Below are positions 52,433 through 61,491 of a DNA stretch of 64,000 nucleotides, piece after piece. Within the stretch, counting starts at the first letter, position 1. Every line of letters starts with the position of its first letter. The notes below the pieces were generated by a model. The model worked only from the letters and a program-made list of their open reading frames with translations. It was not told where the DNA came from and searched no databases. Source of the stretch: Tistrella mobilis (GTDB taxonomy: Bacteria; Pseudomonadota; Alphaproteobacteria; Tistrellales; Tistrellaceae); the NCBI RefSeq assembly GCF_039634785.1, contig NZ_JBBIAB010000013.1, forward strand, positions 1 to 64,000. Reading direction: 5' to 3'. The position numbers and the translations under genes are program-made.

Positions 52433-53373
52433 CAATAGCGGATCCGCGGGTCGAAGAGCGTATAGGCAAGGTCGATCAGCAGGTTGACCAGCACATACAG
52501 GCCGCTGGTCAGCAGGATCATGCCCTGGATGACCGGGTAGTCGCGTGCCATCACCGCATCGATGGTCAGCCGGCCGATGCCGGGGATGTTGAACACGCTT
52601 TCCACCACCACCACGCCCGACAGCAGCATGGCGAAGCCGGTGCCCACCACCGTCAGCACGGGCACGGCGGCATTGCGCAGGCCGTGGCGCAGCAGCACCC
52701 GGGTCTCGTCCACGCCCTTGGCCCGGGCGGTGCGGATGAAATCTTCCCCCAGCACGTTCAGCAGGCTGGCGCGGGTCATGCGTGCGGTCAGCGCGACATA
52801 GGCCGCGGTCAGCGTCAGCGCCGGCAGGATCGCGTGGCGCAGGAATTCGCCGAAGCCGGCCGAGGGTGCGCGATAGCCCTGCACCGGCAGCCAGCGCAGA
52901 TCGGCGGCGAAGATCTTGATCAGCACATAGCCCACCACGAAGGCCGGGACCGAAAACCCGGCGACCGAGACGATCATCACCACCCGGTCGCCGATGCGGC
53001 CATGGCGCCAGGCGGCGAAGGTGCCGAGCGGCACGGCGATCGCCACCGACAGGATGATGGTCAGCACCGCGATGTTGAGCGTGGGCCAGATCCGGTCGGC
53101 GATCAGCGCATTGACCGATGTGCCCGACAGAAGCGAGGTGCCGAGATTGCCCTGCAGCAGCTGCCCCACCCAGTGGATGAACTGCATAAGGATCGGCTCG
53201 TTCAGGCCCATGGTCTGGCGCAGCTTTTCGATCTGATCAGGGGTTGCGGCATCGCCGGCGATGATCGCGGCCGGGTCGCCGGGCGTCAGCCGCAGGATCA
53301 GGAAGACGATCAGCGCCACGATCGCCATCACCGGAACGACCGCGAGGATGCGTTTGACGATATAGCCTGGCAT
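52432..53373 (-). CDS. Dipeptide-type ABC transporter permease, DppB-like
   Basis: A 313-aa inner-membrane permease. It has the N-terminal MPGYIVKRILAVVPVMAIVALIVFLILRLTPGDPA start typical of DppB, GLNEPILMQFIHWVGQLLQGNLGTSL, the EAA-type loop RTARAKGVDETRVLLRHGLRNAAVPVLTVVG, and the terminal LLIDLAYTLFDPRIRY. Forms the channel with DppC. Confidence 0.94.
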   Translation of the reverse strand: MPGYIVKRILAVVPVMAIVALIVFLILRLTPGDPAAIIAGDAATPDQIEKLRQTMGLNEPILMQFIHWVGQLLQGNLGTSLLSGTSVNALIADRIWPTLNIAVLTIILSVAIAVPLGTFAAWRHGRIGDRVVMIVSVAGFSVPAFVVGYVLIKIFAADLRWLPVQGYRAPSAGFGEFLRHAILPALTLTAAYVALTARMTRASLLNVLGEDFIRTARAKGVDETRVLLRHGLRNAAVPVLTVVGTGFAMLLSGVVVVESVFNIPGIGRLTIDAVMARDYPVIQGMILLTSGLYVLVNLLIDLAYTLFDPRIRY

Positions 53374-53443
53374 GGGCTTGGGCTCCGGGCGGGCAGCTGC
53401 CCGGCCCGCCGCAGGGCGGCAGGGCCGGGCCGGCGGATGGGGA

Positions 53444-55060
53444 TCAGTCGGCGAGCTTCAGGTTCCAGAACACCGGAACCGCCGTCGGCAGCATGTCGGT
53501 CAGCCGGTTGCTGCGCGCCTGCACGAAGGGATAATTGCCGAGCGGCACGAAGATCACCTGGTCCAGCACATGTTCCTGGATCCGGTGCGCCACCGCCTTC
53601 TGCGCCTCCAGCCCGTCGGCCTTGAGATAGGCGGCGCGCAGGGCTTCGAGTTCGGGATCGTTCGCCCAGCCGAACCAGCCGGTATCGCCGGTGGACGGCA
53701 GGATCGGGTTGATCAGCGGCGTGTTGGACTCAACCCCGCTGATGAAGCTGGTGAAGATGTTCCAGCCGCCCTCTGCCGGCGGCTTCTGGCTGGCGCGGCG
53801 CGACACCAGGGTCTGCCAGTCCATGGCCTGCAGATCCACCTTGAACCCGGCCTCGCGCAGGGCGGCGGCGATCACCACCGGCGCGGTGCCGACGGTGCCG
53901 AGATCCGTCGCCTGCATGATCACCACCGGCGTGCCGTCATAGCCGGCCTCGGTCAGCATCTGCCGCGCCCGGGCCGGGTCGCCGCCGGCCTTCAGGCTTT
54001 CCGACCCCGCCTCGCTGCCGAGCGGCGTCCCACAACCAAAGATCGCACCACACAGCTTATAGTAGTCGGGGTTGCCGATCAGCGTGGCCATGACCTGTTC
54101 CTGGCCAAGCGCCGCCATCGCCGCCCGCCGCAGGCGGACATCGTTGAAGGGCGGATGCTTGAAATTCATCCGCGCGAAGACCTGATAGCCCAGCGGATCG
54201 CGGGTCTCCACCGTCACGTCGGGGCTCGATTTCAGAATGTCGAGCAGATCGATCTGGACGTTCTCGATCAGGTCGACCTCGCCGCCCATCAGCGCGCTGA
54301 TCGCGGTCTGATTGTCGGGCATCGTCACCCATTCGACGCGGTCGACATTGACGACCTTGGCCCCGGCAAGGCCGGAGGCCGGCTCGCTCCGCGGCTTGTA
54401 GCCGTCGAAGCGGTTGTAGACCACCTTCACCCCCGGCTGGAAATCCGCGCTCGAAAACACGAAGGGGCCGGAGCCGACATAATCGGTGATCGTCTGATCG
54501 GCAGGCGTCGCCGCCACCCGCGCCGGCATGATGAAGGCCGGCACCGAAGACGGCTTGGCCAGAACCTCCAGCAGCAGCGGGAAGGGCTCGGTCAGGGTCC
54601 AGACGACCTTGTCGTCACCCTCGGCCGCGATGCCGGCCGTGGCGACCATCAGAAAGGCGGCGGCGCCGTCGCGCGCGCCCCAGCGCTTCAGCGAGGCCAC
54701 GACATCGGCGGCCGTCACCGGCGCACCGTCGTGGAAGCGTAGCCCGTCGCGGAGCGTGAAGGTATAGACCAGCTTGTCGTCCGAGATGCTCCAGTCCGCC
54801 ATCTGCGGCCGGATCACACCCTCGCCATCGCCCGCGACCAGCACGTCATAGACCATATAGCCGTGATCGCGGGTGATATGCGCGGTGCTGACGATGGGGT
54901 CGAGCATGCGCAGCCCCGAATGCATCACCGCCGTCAGGGTTTCGGCCTGCACCGGCCCCGCCATGGCCGCCAGCACGACGGCGGCGGCGGCAAGATTGCG
55001 CCCTGCCCCCGTCCCGGTCACCCCTCTGGCGGCCCTGCGGAAACGCCTGTTGAACCGCAT
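53444..55060 (-). CDS. Dipeptide/oligopeptide-binding protein (SBP family 5)
   Basis: A 538-aa periplasmic solute-binding protein, first gene of the importer operon. It has an Arg-rich signal peptide with a long n-region (RRFRRAARG ... AMAGPVQA, cleavage near residue 39). Mature features are LDPIVSTAHITRDHGYMVYDVLV, YTFTLRDGLRFHDGAPVTAADVVASLKRW (the family signature) and SGPFVFSSADFQPGVKVVYNRFDGY. GAGGAGG eight bases before ATG 55060 decides the start. Gene order on the minus strand is binding protein, DppB, DppC, double ATPase, then D-amino-acid dehydrogenase, which suggests uptake of D-residue-containing peptides. The 55061-55328 gap upstream holds the likely promoter region (AT-rich, 55175-55235). 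Confidence 0.92.
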   Translation of the reverse strand: MRFNRRFRRAARGVTGTGAGRNLAAAAVVLAAMAGPVQAETLTAVMHSGLRMLDPIVSTAHITRDHGYMVYDVLVAGDGEGVIRPQMADWSISDDKLVYTFTLRDGLRFHDGAPVTAADVVASLKRWGARDGAAAFLMVATAGIAAEGDDKVVWTLTEPFPLLLEVLAKPSSVPAFIMPARVAATPADQTITDYVGSGPFVFSSADFQPGVKVVYNRFDGYKPRSEPASGLAGAKVVNVDRVEWVTMPDNQTAISALMGGEVDLIENVQIDLLDILKSSPDVTVETRDPLGYQVFARMNFKHPPFNDVRLRRAAMAALGQEQVMATLIGNPDYYKLCGAIFGCGTPLGSEAGSESLKAGGDPARARQMLTEAGYDGTPVVIMQATDLGTVGTAPVVIAAALREAGFKVDLQAMDWQTLVSRRASQKPPAEGGWNIFTSFISGVESNTPLINPILPSTGDTGWFGWANDPELEALRAAYLKADGLEAQKAVAHRIQEHVLDQVIFVPLGNYPFVQARSNRLTDMLPTAVPVFWNLKLAD

Positions 55061-55328
55061 GTCCAATGCCTCCTCTGTGCACCGCCGCATCGGGCGGCCA
55101 TGCAGCACCCACGACCGGACCGCCGACGAGCCTGCTCCCCAGCCTCGCCATCCCGCCCCTTTTGGGCCTGCATGTCTTTTGTAATGGACTTATGTTCCCC
55201 GTAATGATCAGCTTATTTTATTGAGGACTGATGTCAACGCCAATTCGGCACGCGCGCCGATGCGGCGGGCATGTGGGGCAGAGGCTGTGCGGAAGAGAGG
55301 TACCGGTGCCGGTACCGGTGGCGGGGCG

Positions 55329-56507
55329 CTATGCCGGGCGGAGATGGATCGCGACCACGGCCCCGCCCTCGGGGCGGTTGGCCAGCGTCAGATCTCCGCC
55401 ATGGGCAACCGCGATGGCCTGGACGACCGAAAGCCCCAGCCCCGTGCCGCCCGTGGCGCGCGACCGCGAGGCGTCGCCCCGCCAGAACGGGTTGATCGCG
55501 ACCGCATCCATGTCCTCGGGGAAACCGGGGCCGCGGTCCAGCAGGCGGATGACCACGCCGCCATCAGGCAGCGGCGCGGTTTCGACGCGCAGCCAGCCGC
55601 CGCCGGCTGCATAGCGGCGGGCATTGTCGACCAGCGCCAGCACGGCCTGGCGAAGCCTGGACGGATCGGCGGAGACGGGGGCCGGCTGAAGATCGGTTTC
55701 GACCGTCAGACCCTCCGCCTCCAGCATCGGCTGCGCGGCCGACAGAACCGCCGCCACCACCCCGGCCGCATCCAGCCTCTGGCGCTGCATCACCAGCTGC
55801 TGGCCGATCGCCAGCGACAGGGTGCGCAGATCCTCGACGATCCGGCCCAGACCTTCCACCTGAAGCAGAAGATCCGCCAGCATCCTGCGGTCCATCGGGA
55901 AAACGCCGTCGAGTATGCCCTGCAACCCGCCCTGCAGAACCGTCAGCGGTGTGCGCAGTTCATGGGCGACCGCCATGTTGTTGAAGCGCAGCCGCGTCTC
56001 CATCCGCTCAAGGTTCGCAGCCAGCGTGTTGAAGGTGCGGACCAGGCTTTCCACCTCGCGCGTGCTGCCGGCCGAGGCGGCGACGCGGGCGGAAAAATCA
56101 CCCGATCCCAGAACATCGGCCGCCGCGGTCAGGTCTTCCAGCGGCCGGGCGATCCGCCGCGCCAGATAGACCCCGATGATCGCCGAGACCACTGCCGACA
56201 GCAGGCTGTAGGCCAGGGTGGCGATCTGCACCTTCAGATCCGCCTCGGCCGATGCCGTCTCCAGATGATCGATGAGCGTCTTAAGCCCGGCCTCGTCGGG
56301 CAGCAGCCCCTCGTAGACGCGCGTATAGGCAAGCGCCGCCTCGGGCGGCAGGCTGCGATTGATGCTCTCTTCCAGATAGGCCGAATACCAGGTGACGCCG
56401 ATATAGGCGAGGCCCACGCTCAGCATCAGCATGGTCGCGATGGCGATCGCGGTCAGGGTGGCGAGCGGCAGGGCGCGGGCTCTGCGCCAGCGCGTCGGCC
56501 GGCTCAT
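55329..56507 (-). CDS. Two-component sensor histidine kinase
   Basis: A 392-aa membrane kinase with two transmembrane helices (about 14-40 and 95-117) enclosing a short periplasmic domain. A HAMP segment follows (ARRIARPLEDLTAAADVLGSGDFSARV), then an H-box MAVAHELRTPLTVLQGG (phosphorylated H182), an N-box LVDNARRYAAGGG and G-boxes DRGPGFPED and GGTGLGLSVVQAIAVAHGG. The start overlaps the response-regulator stop by four bases. General layout resembles AdeS/BaeS-type sensors. The signal is unknown. Confidence 0.93.
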   Translation of the reverse strand: MSRPTRWRRARALPLATLTAIAIATMLMLSVGLAYIGVTWYSAYLEESINRSLPPEAALAYTRVYEGLLPDEAGLKTLIDHLETASAEADLKVQIATLAYSLLSAVVSAIIGVYLARRIARPLEDLTAAADVLGSGDFSARVAASAGSTREVESLVRTFNTLAANLERMETRLRFNNMAVAHELRTPLTVLQGGLQGILDGVFPMDRRMLADLLLQVEGLGRIVEDLRTLSLAIGQQLVMQRQRLDAAGVVAAVLSAAQPMLEAEGLTVETDLQPAPVSADPSRLRQAVLALVDNARRYAAGGGWLRVETAPLPDGGVVIRLLDRGPGFPEDMDAVAINPFWRGDASRSRATGGTGLGLSVVQAIAVAHGGDLTLANRPEGGAVVAIHLRPA

Positions 56508-57196
56508 TGCGGGTCCGCCAGACGATAGCCGACGCCGCGCACGGCCGGGAAAAAGCCGGTCTCGCCCATTTCTTCCAGCTTGCGGCGCAGATTGGAGACA
56601 TGGGTGTCGACGGTGCGGACCAGCGCATCGCTTTCCGGCAGGCAGGCATCCAGAATGTCGGCGCGCGCAAAGACCTGGGTCGGGTGGCGGATCATATGCG
56701 CCAGGATCCGGAATTCGCTCAGCGTCAGCGACAGCAGCCGGCGCTCGCCGTCGCGGTTCACGAAGGCCGCATGGCTGCCGAAATCCACCTCGATCGCCCC
56801 GAAGCGGCGCAGCACGGTATCGGGCCGCTCCAGGGTCCGGCGCAGCACGGCCTTGACCCGCGCCACCACTTCCTGCGGGTTGAACGGCTTCACGACATAG
56901 TCGTCGGCCCCCAGATGCAGGCCGCTCAACCGGTCGATATCGTCGGCGAGCGCCGTCACCATGATCACCGGGGTCGCACTGGTCTGCCGCATCCGGGCCA
57001 GCACGGCGAAGCCGTCGATCTTCGGAATCCGCACGTCCAGCAGCACGATATCGGGCTTCAGAAGCGCGTGATGCTGAAGGGCGGTTTCGCCATCGGCGGC
57101 CTGAACGGTGCGGAAGCCCTCGCGCAGCAGATAGCCGTCCAGAATCCGCGCAATCGCCGGCTCGTCCTCGACCAGAAGGACAAGATTATTGTTCAT
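56504..57196 (-). CDS. OmpR/BaeR-type response regulator
   Basis: A 230-aa response regulator. The receiver domain has the acidic pair DE at 11-12, phosphoacceptor D54 in IVLLDVRIPKIDG and the Lys in VVKPFNP. The winged-helix output domain has LSLTLSEFRILAHMIRHPTQVFARADIL and VRTVDTHVSNLRRKLEEMG. It is partner of the overlapping sensor gene. ATG 57196 starts the receiver in the normal place; longer frames upstream are low complexity. The promoter region (57197-57388) is shared with the divergent PAP2 phosphatase gene, its likely target. Confidence 0.93.
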   Translation of the reverse strand: MNNNLVLLVEDEPAIARILDGYLLREGFRTVQAADGETALQHHALLKPDIVLLDVRIPKIDGFAVLARMRQTSATPVIMVTALADDIDRLSGLHLGADDYVVKPFNPQEVVARVKAVLRRTLERPDTVLRRFGAIEVDFGSHAAFVNRDGERRLLSLTLSEFRILAHMIRHPTQVFARADILDACLPESDALVRTVDTHVSNLRRKLEEMGETGFFPAVRGVGYRLADPQ

Positions 57197-57388
57197 ATTG
57201 AATGCCTTGCCGCCGTTGACCGGGTCGTCGTCGCCAGCGGCGACGCCGGACCATACGGGCTTCGGCCGTCGCCGACAATGCCCGGGCGGGCGGGTGGCCC
57301 GATCCACACAGGATCTTCATCCGGTCTTCGCCATTTCTTGACAATCGCGCCTCACCCTTCAGTCGTCCCATCTCAAGGAGAGGCCGGC

Positions 57389-58183
57389 ATGCACCCCGCC
57401 CCACAGGGCTATGCGCCCCCGATTTCCACCCCCCTGCCGGGACCCACCCCCCTGCCGGGACCCGGCCCCCTGCCCGCACCCGGCCGCCGGACCGGCATCG
57501 ACCGGGCACCGTCGGTGATCGCCAGATCGATCATCATCGTCAGCTTCGCCTTCATGATCTTTCCTGCGATCGATCTTGCGGTCGCCCATCGGGTCGCCGA
57601 CGGGTCGGTCTTCGTTCTGGCGCAGGATCCGTTTCTGAAGGGGCTGCGCGCCTTCGGCCAGGGCAGCCCGGCCTGGATTCTGGGGCCGCTGCTGCTGCTG
57701 ATCCTGGCGCACCGGTTTCTGCCCCGGCGCTATGCGATCTGCCCGCCACACAAGCCGCTCTTCGTGCTGATGAGCTTTGCGGCAGGCCCGCTGCTGATCG
57801 TCCACACCCTGAAACCCCTGATCGGCCGCGCCCGGCCGCGCCAGCTGCTCGATTTCGGCGGGGCGGCGGATTTCACCCCGGTCTGGCAGTTCTCCGATGC
57901 CTGCGCGCGCAACTGCTCCTTCCCTTCGGGAGAGGCCGCCGGGGCGGCGGCGGCGCTGTCGCTTCTGGTCTTCGTGCCCGCGCGGCTGCGATGGGTCGCG
58001 GCCCTGATCCTCGCCCCCGTGCTGATGATGATCGCGGGCAACCGCGTGCTGTTCGGCGCCCATTTCCTGTCGGATGTGGTGCTGGCCTGGCTGTTCACCA
58101 TGCTGGCCATGGCCTGGATCTGGCGATGGATGCAGCCGCGCGCGGCGCGCATCGACCGCGTCCTCTCAAGCGCCCGGCCATAG
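57389..58183 (+). CDS. PAP2-family membrane phosphatase, PSGE variant
   Basis: A 264-aa membrane protein of the lipid phosphatase/PAP2 family. It has a Pro-rich cytoplasmic start (PLPGPTPLPGPGPLPAPG), then about five helices. Motif 1 is K142...RARP (to P150), motif 2 PSGE (179-182) and motif 3 NR219VLFGAH225FLSD229. In canonical PAP2 enzymes motif 2 is PSGH; here the His is Glu, a change seen in some LpxE-like subfamilies as I recall. The probable substrate is a lipid phosphate, such as lipid A or phosphatidylglycerophosphate. AAGGAG precedes ATG 57389. It is divergent from the two-component system, which suggests envelope remodelling under its control. Confidence 0.85.
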   Translation: MHPAPQGYAPPISTPLPGPTPLPGPGPLPAPGRRTGIDRAPSVIARSIIIVSFAFMIFPAIDLAVAHRVADGSVFVLAQDPFLKGLRAFGQGSPAWILGPLLLLILAHRFLPRRYAICPPHKPLFVLMSFAAGPLLIVHTLKPLIGRARPRQLLDFGGAADFTPVWQFSDACARNCSFPSGEAAGAAAALSLLVFVPARLRWVAALILAPVLMMIAGNRVLFGAHFLSDVVLAWLFTMLAMAWIWRWMQPRAARIDRVLSSARP

Positions 58184-58265
58184 GCTGCACCTCCGTCAAT
58201 CCGCTGGACGGCCGGCACGGCCGGTGTGACCATCTTCGTCACGCGCCCAGCCAGAGATCCCGCCC

Positions 58266-58949
58266 ATGCCCGATCCCCAGCCAGACCCGCTCACCCCCGT
58301 TCTCGACGACATCGCCGATCTGGGGGCGCTGACCCGCAGCCTGTCGGGGCGGTACGAGGCGATCTTCCGGGGCTTCCGCGCGGCACTCGCCCGGCGGCTC
58401 GATCAGGCGGAAACGATGGCCGACGCGGCGCTTCAGGCGATGGCCATGGCAGAGGCGACCGTGGCCGCCTTCCGGGCGGCCTTTCCCAACCAGCCGGCGC
58501 TCGCCTGCACGGGGGGCTGTGCCGCCTGCTGTCATCTGTTCGTGGCGGTGCCGCCGGGGGTGGCCGAGGCGATGGCCGCCCATATCGCCGCCACCCATCC
58601 GCCCGCGGCGCAGGACCGGCTGATCGCCGATCTGCGCGCGGCGGCGGCCGCCGCGGCTTCCATGGCCGATCCGGCGCGGCTCAGGCGGCGCTGCCCGCTT
58701 CTGGGCGCGGATGATCGCTGCACCGTCTATGACGTGCGGCCGCCGGCCTGCCGGGCCTTCACCTCGACATCGGCGGCGCGCTGCCGCCAGCTGCTCGATG
58801 ATCCCTCGCGCGACGTGCCCCAGAATGCCGGGCAGTATCGCCTGTTCATCGAGGCGACGGCCGCGCTGCAGGAAACCGCCCGCCGGCGCGGCCTGGCGGA
58901 CGGGCAGCGGGGGCTTGCCGCCGCCCTGCTCGATGCCCTGGGCGACTAG
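58266..58949 (+). CDS. YkgJ-family cysteine-cluster protein
   Basis: A 227-aa protein of the Zn/Fe-chelating YkgJ/FliB-type family. The cysteine pattern is CTGGCAACCHLFV (C81, C85, C88, C89), RRCPLL, then DDRCTVYDVRPPACRAF, expected to bind a metal or Fe-S cluster. The first 75 residues are helical. Function of the family is largely unknown (candidate metal-dependent modification or oxidoreduction). The stop codon lies in a 21-bp direct repeat. Confidence 0.8.
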   Translation: MPDPQPDPLTPVLDDIADLGALTRSLSGRYEAIFRGFRAALARRLDQAETMADAALQAMAMAEATVAAFRAAFPNQPALACTGGCAACCHLFVAVPPGVAEAMAAHIAATHPPAAQDRLIADLRAAAAAAASMADPARLRRRCPLLGADDRCTVYDVRPPACRAFTSTSAARCRQLLDDPSRDVPQNAGQYRLFIEATAALQETARRRGLADGQRGLAAALLDALGD

Positions 58950-58983
58950 CGTCTCAGGTGCTCTGGGCGACTAGCGTCTCAGG
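58938..58983. repeat. 21-bp direct repeat at the YkgJ-like gene end
   Basis: CTGGGCGACTAGCGTCTCAGG occurs at 58938-58958 and 58963-58983 (25-bp period). The first copy includes the stop codon TAG. It is a simple local duplication of the gene's last bases. Confidence 0.85.
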
Positions 58984-58995
58984 GCAGCCAGATTG

Positions 58996-59256
58996 TCAGG
59001 CCGCCGGCTGGGGCGGGGCTTCGGCGCGGCTGCGACGACCGGCCAGGACCTCGTCGAAGGCATCGGCGATGCGCGCCACCGCGGTCAGCAGCGGCACATC
59101 CCGCAGATCATGGCCTTCGGCCAGGGCGGCGGCGTTCAGCCCCGATCTGCGGGCGCGGGCGACCAGCCGTTCGGCCAGGGCGTAATCGGCGGCGATCCTG
59201 CGGGCCAGCGCTTCCAGAACCGGGAAGGCGGTTTCAGACTGTGCGACGTTCGACAT
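58996..59256 (-). CDS. Small conserved-looking hypothetical protein
   Basis: An 86-aa, mostly helical, charged protein (FPVLEALARRIAADYALAERLVARARRSGLNAAALAEG). No signal, membrane segment or known motif is seen. It is convergent with the YkgJ-like gene and divergent from the AraC gene. Codon pattern is consistent with real coding, but the function cannot be assigned. Confidence 0.5.
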   Translation of the reverse strand: MSNVAQSETAFPVLEALARRIAADYALAERLVARARRSGLNAAALAEGHDLRDVPLLTAVARIADAFDEVLAGRRSRAEAPPQPAA

Positions 59257-59422
59257 GACGACGATCCTTGGAACGGCACGTCCGGGACATCTGATGGGGG
59301 GAGACGACGGGCGTGCCAGGGCGTTATCATAGCCCGGGCGCCCCCGGCAAACCCGGCCCGGCGTCTCAGATACCCGGCCCCGCGTCTCGATCCGCGGCGG
59401 CCGTTATGAAAGACCACCGACC

Positions 59423-60547
59423 GTGCCCAACCCTTCCGTTCCCCGCCCGGACCAGCCCGCATCCGCCCCCGCACCGGCGGCCGGCGTGGTCCGGCTGTTC
59501 GATGCCGATGCCGGGGCCCATGATGCTGCCTTCGAAGGCTGGCGCCTGGCGCTGGACGGCCTGTTCGACGTCTCGCGCCCGCGCGATGACGCCGAGCCGT
59601 TTCGGGGCGGCATCGTCGCGCATGATTTCGGCCAGGCGGTCGTCACCGACACCCATGCCGGCGGCCAGCGCTTCCGGCGCGACGGCCGCACCATCGCCCG
59701 CGGCGGCCTGGATCATTTCCTGGTGCAGCTCTACCGCCAGGGCGGCTTCGACGGAGAGGCCGAGGGCCGCGACATGGCGGTCCGCCCGGGCGATGTCTGC
59801 CTGTTCGACCTGTCGCGGACCATGCAGACCGATGCCGGGCGGTTCCGGAACGTCACCCTGCTGCTGCCCCGCACCCTGCTGGCGCCGCTGGTCGACACGC
59901 CCGACGATCTGCACGGGCTGGTGCTGGACGGCAGTTCCGGACCCGGCCGCATTCTGGCCGCCCATCTGCAAAGCCTGGTGGCCCAGGGCGCGCTGATCGA
60001 TCCGGCCGATGCCGGCCCGGTGCTGGAAGGCACGGCCGGGCTGATCGCCGGCTGTTTCCGCCGCGCCATGGCGCTGGCCGGCCCCACCGACGGCGAGGCC
60101 GCCCAGGTGGTGCGCCACGGGGTGCGCGATGCCGTGCTGGGGGCCATGCACCGTTTCATCGATGCCAACCTGACCTCGCCGGAGCTGACGCCCGAGGCGC
60201 TGATGCAGCGTTTCCACATCTCGCGCCCCACCCTCTACCGGCTGTTCGAAAGCTCGGGCGGGGTGGTCGCCCATATCCGCGCCCGGCGGCTCCGGCGCTG
60301 TTTCGCGGCGATCACCGATCCGGCCCAGGCACATCGCCGGCTGTCGGACATCGCCTATGACTGGGGCTTCACCGACGACACCGCCTTCGCCCGCGCCTTC
60401 CGCCGCAGTTTCGGCCTGTCGCCGCGCGATGCCCGCCGCGCGGCGCTGGAAGCCCGTGCCGCCGGCCACCACGACGGCACCACCCGGGCGCTCCCCGGCG
60501 GCGACCCCGGCCTGCAACGGCTGATCCGGCAGCTGCGGACCGTCTGA
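59423..60547 (+). CDS. AraC-family transcriptional regulator
   Basis: A 374-aa regulator with an N-terminal AraC_binding_2-like sensing domain (about 35-200) and a C-terminal double HTH (about 250-350). The second HTH reads RRLSDIAYDWGFTDDTAFARAFRRSFGLSPRDARRAAL, the classic AraC signature. The effector is unknown. It stands alone; a small hypothetical gene is divergent from it. Confidence 0.88.
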   Translation: MPNPSVPRPDQPASAPAPAAGVVRLFDADAGAHDAAFEGWRLALDGLFDVSRPRDDAEPFRGGIVAHDFGQAVVTDTHAGGQRFRRDGRTIARGGLDHFLVQLYRQGGFDGEAEGRDMAVRPGDVCLFDLSRTMQTDAGRFRNVTLLLPRTLLAPLVDTPDDLHGLVLDGSSGPGRILAAHLQSLVAQGALIDPADAGPVLEGTAGLIAGCFRRAMALAGPTDGEAAQVVRHGVRDAVLGAMHRFIDANLTSPELTPEALMQRFHISRPTLYRLFESSGGVVAHIRARRLRRCFAAITDPAQAHRRLSDIAYDWGFTDDTAFARAFRRSFGLSPRDARRAALEARAAGHHDGTTRALPGGDPGLQRLIRQLRTV

Positions 60548-60749
60548 GGCCCCCTGCTGCACCCTCCCCCCCTGCCACCCGTGCAGCCCGGCCCTGCACA
60601 TTCCGCCATCTGCAATCACTCGCCTGATCGCGCGGGATAGGGCACACTCTCAGCCTTGAGAGGATGCCGGTTCGGGAGGACCGGCCGCGACGCGCGGCCA
60701 ACGCGCGCGCAGAAACGGCAGAACCTGGGCAGTCGCGAGGCGGGGTCGG

Positions 60750-61088
60750 ATGACGAGGTATAAGAGCGGCGGCGCTGCCGATGCAGCGCTGATGGGATCG
60801 CTGGTGCGCCTGTGGCTGGAAGCGGGCACGGTGATGATGATGCGCACCGGCATGAGCCTGTTCCAGACCGGCCCGGCCGGAGAGGAAGTCCGGATGATCG
60901 CCGAAAAGCCGGCCGCCTTCCTCCAGGCCCAGGTCGCCGCCACCGCCGCCGCCGGCGCCGCCATCACCCGCGACCCGATGGACCCGATGGGCGCCATGGT
61001 CGCCGCCGGCCGCGCCTGGACCGGCGTGATCTCCCGCAAAACCAGCGCAAATCGGCGCCGGCTGAACCGGCATATTTCGGCGAAGTGA
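60750..61088 (+). CDS. Small hypothetical protein, Ala/Met-rich
   Basis: A 112-aa protein with an amphipathic/hydrophobic N-terminal half (DAALMGSLVRLWLEAGTVMMMRTGMSLF) and a basic C-terminus (SRKTSANRRRLNRH). It loosely resembles small alphaproteobacterial proteins sometimes labelled antifreeze- or phasin-like. Nothing diagnostic is visible. Coding probability is moderate. Confidence 0.45.
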   Translation: MTRYKSGGAADAALMGSLVRLWLEAGTVMMMRTGMSLFQTGPAGEEVRMIAEKPAAFLQAQVAATAAAGAAITRDPMDPMGAMVAAGRAWTGVISRKTSANRRRLNRHISAK

Positions 61089-61162
61089 GGGGTGGGGGTG
61101 GCCGCCGAGGCTTTGCCGGCAGCCATCAGATCGGCGGAAGCCCGGCAGGCAGGCAGGCCGGT

Positions 61163-61452
61163 CAAGAGGTCTTCCGGACATCCTGTTCTTCGACGAACCG
61201 GAGCCTGGTCTGCACCCGCATGCCATGACGCTGGTGTCTGAAATGCTCAAGCGTCTAGCCAGGACGCGGCAGGTGTTTATCGCAACCCGGTCGCCCTACA
61301 TGGTGGACTGCTTCGACCTCGACAATATCGTGGTCGCCGAAGCCAGCGACGGGGCGACGACGCTGCGCAACCTCCCCCGGGCGCAGTACCAGCAATGGCT
61401 GGATGACGCCTGGCTCTGTCAGATATCTGGCTCCTGTCGGATATCTGGCTGA
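61163..61452 (+). pseudogene. AAA-family ATPase, C-terminal remnant
   Basis: The frame reads LPDILFFDEPEPGLHPHAMTLVSEML (Walker B of AAA_21/OLD-like ATPases), then RTRQVFIATRSPYMVDCFDLDNIVV, the typical end of such ATPases. No Walker A or N-terminal part exists upstream. The extreme 3' end contains a direct repeat (GATATCTGGCT twice) that may have altered the last residues. With the DUF4276 gene 39 bases downstream, it is the rest of an ATPase/DUF4276 pair of the kind found among phage-defence loci. Confidence 0.7.
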
Positions 61453-61491
61453 AAATGCCCGTCGGGGTACCCGGATGATCAGGGTGGCCGG

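Noticed and set aside
53374-53443. Hairpin-rich gap between the binding protein and DppB as a terminator
   Set aside because: GC hairpins are present but there is no T-run and the genes form one transport system; read-through is likely.
55300-55322. GGTACCGGTGCCGGTACC repeat as a regulatory palindrome
   Set aside because: It is a short self-complementary repeat just past the kinase gene; it could be a weak terminator, but nothing supports a specific role.
58958-59185. Plus-strand small frame opposite the 86-aa hypothetical gene
   Set aside because: Ser/Arg/Ala-rich low complexity without a ribosome site.
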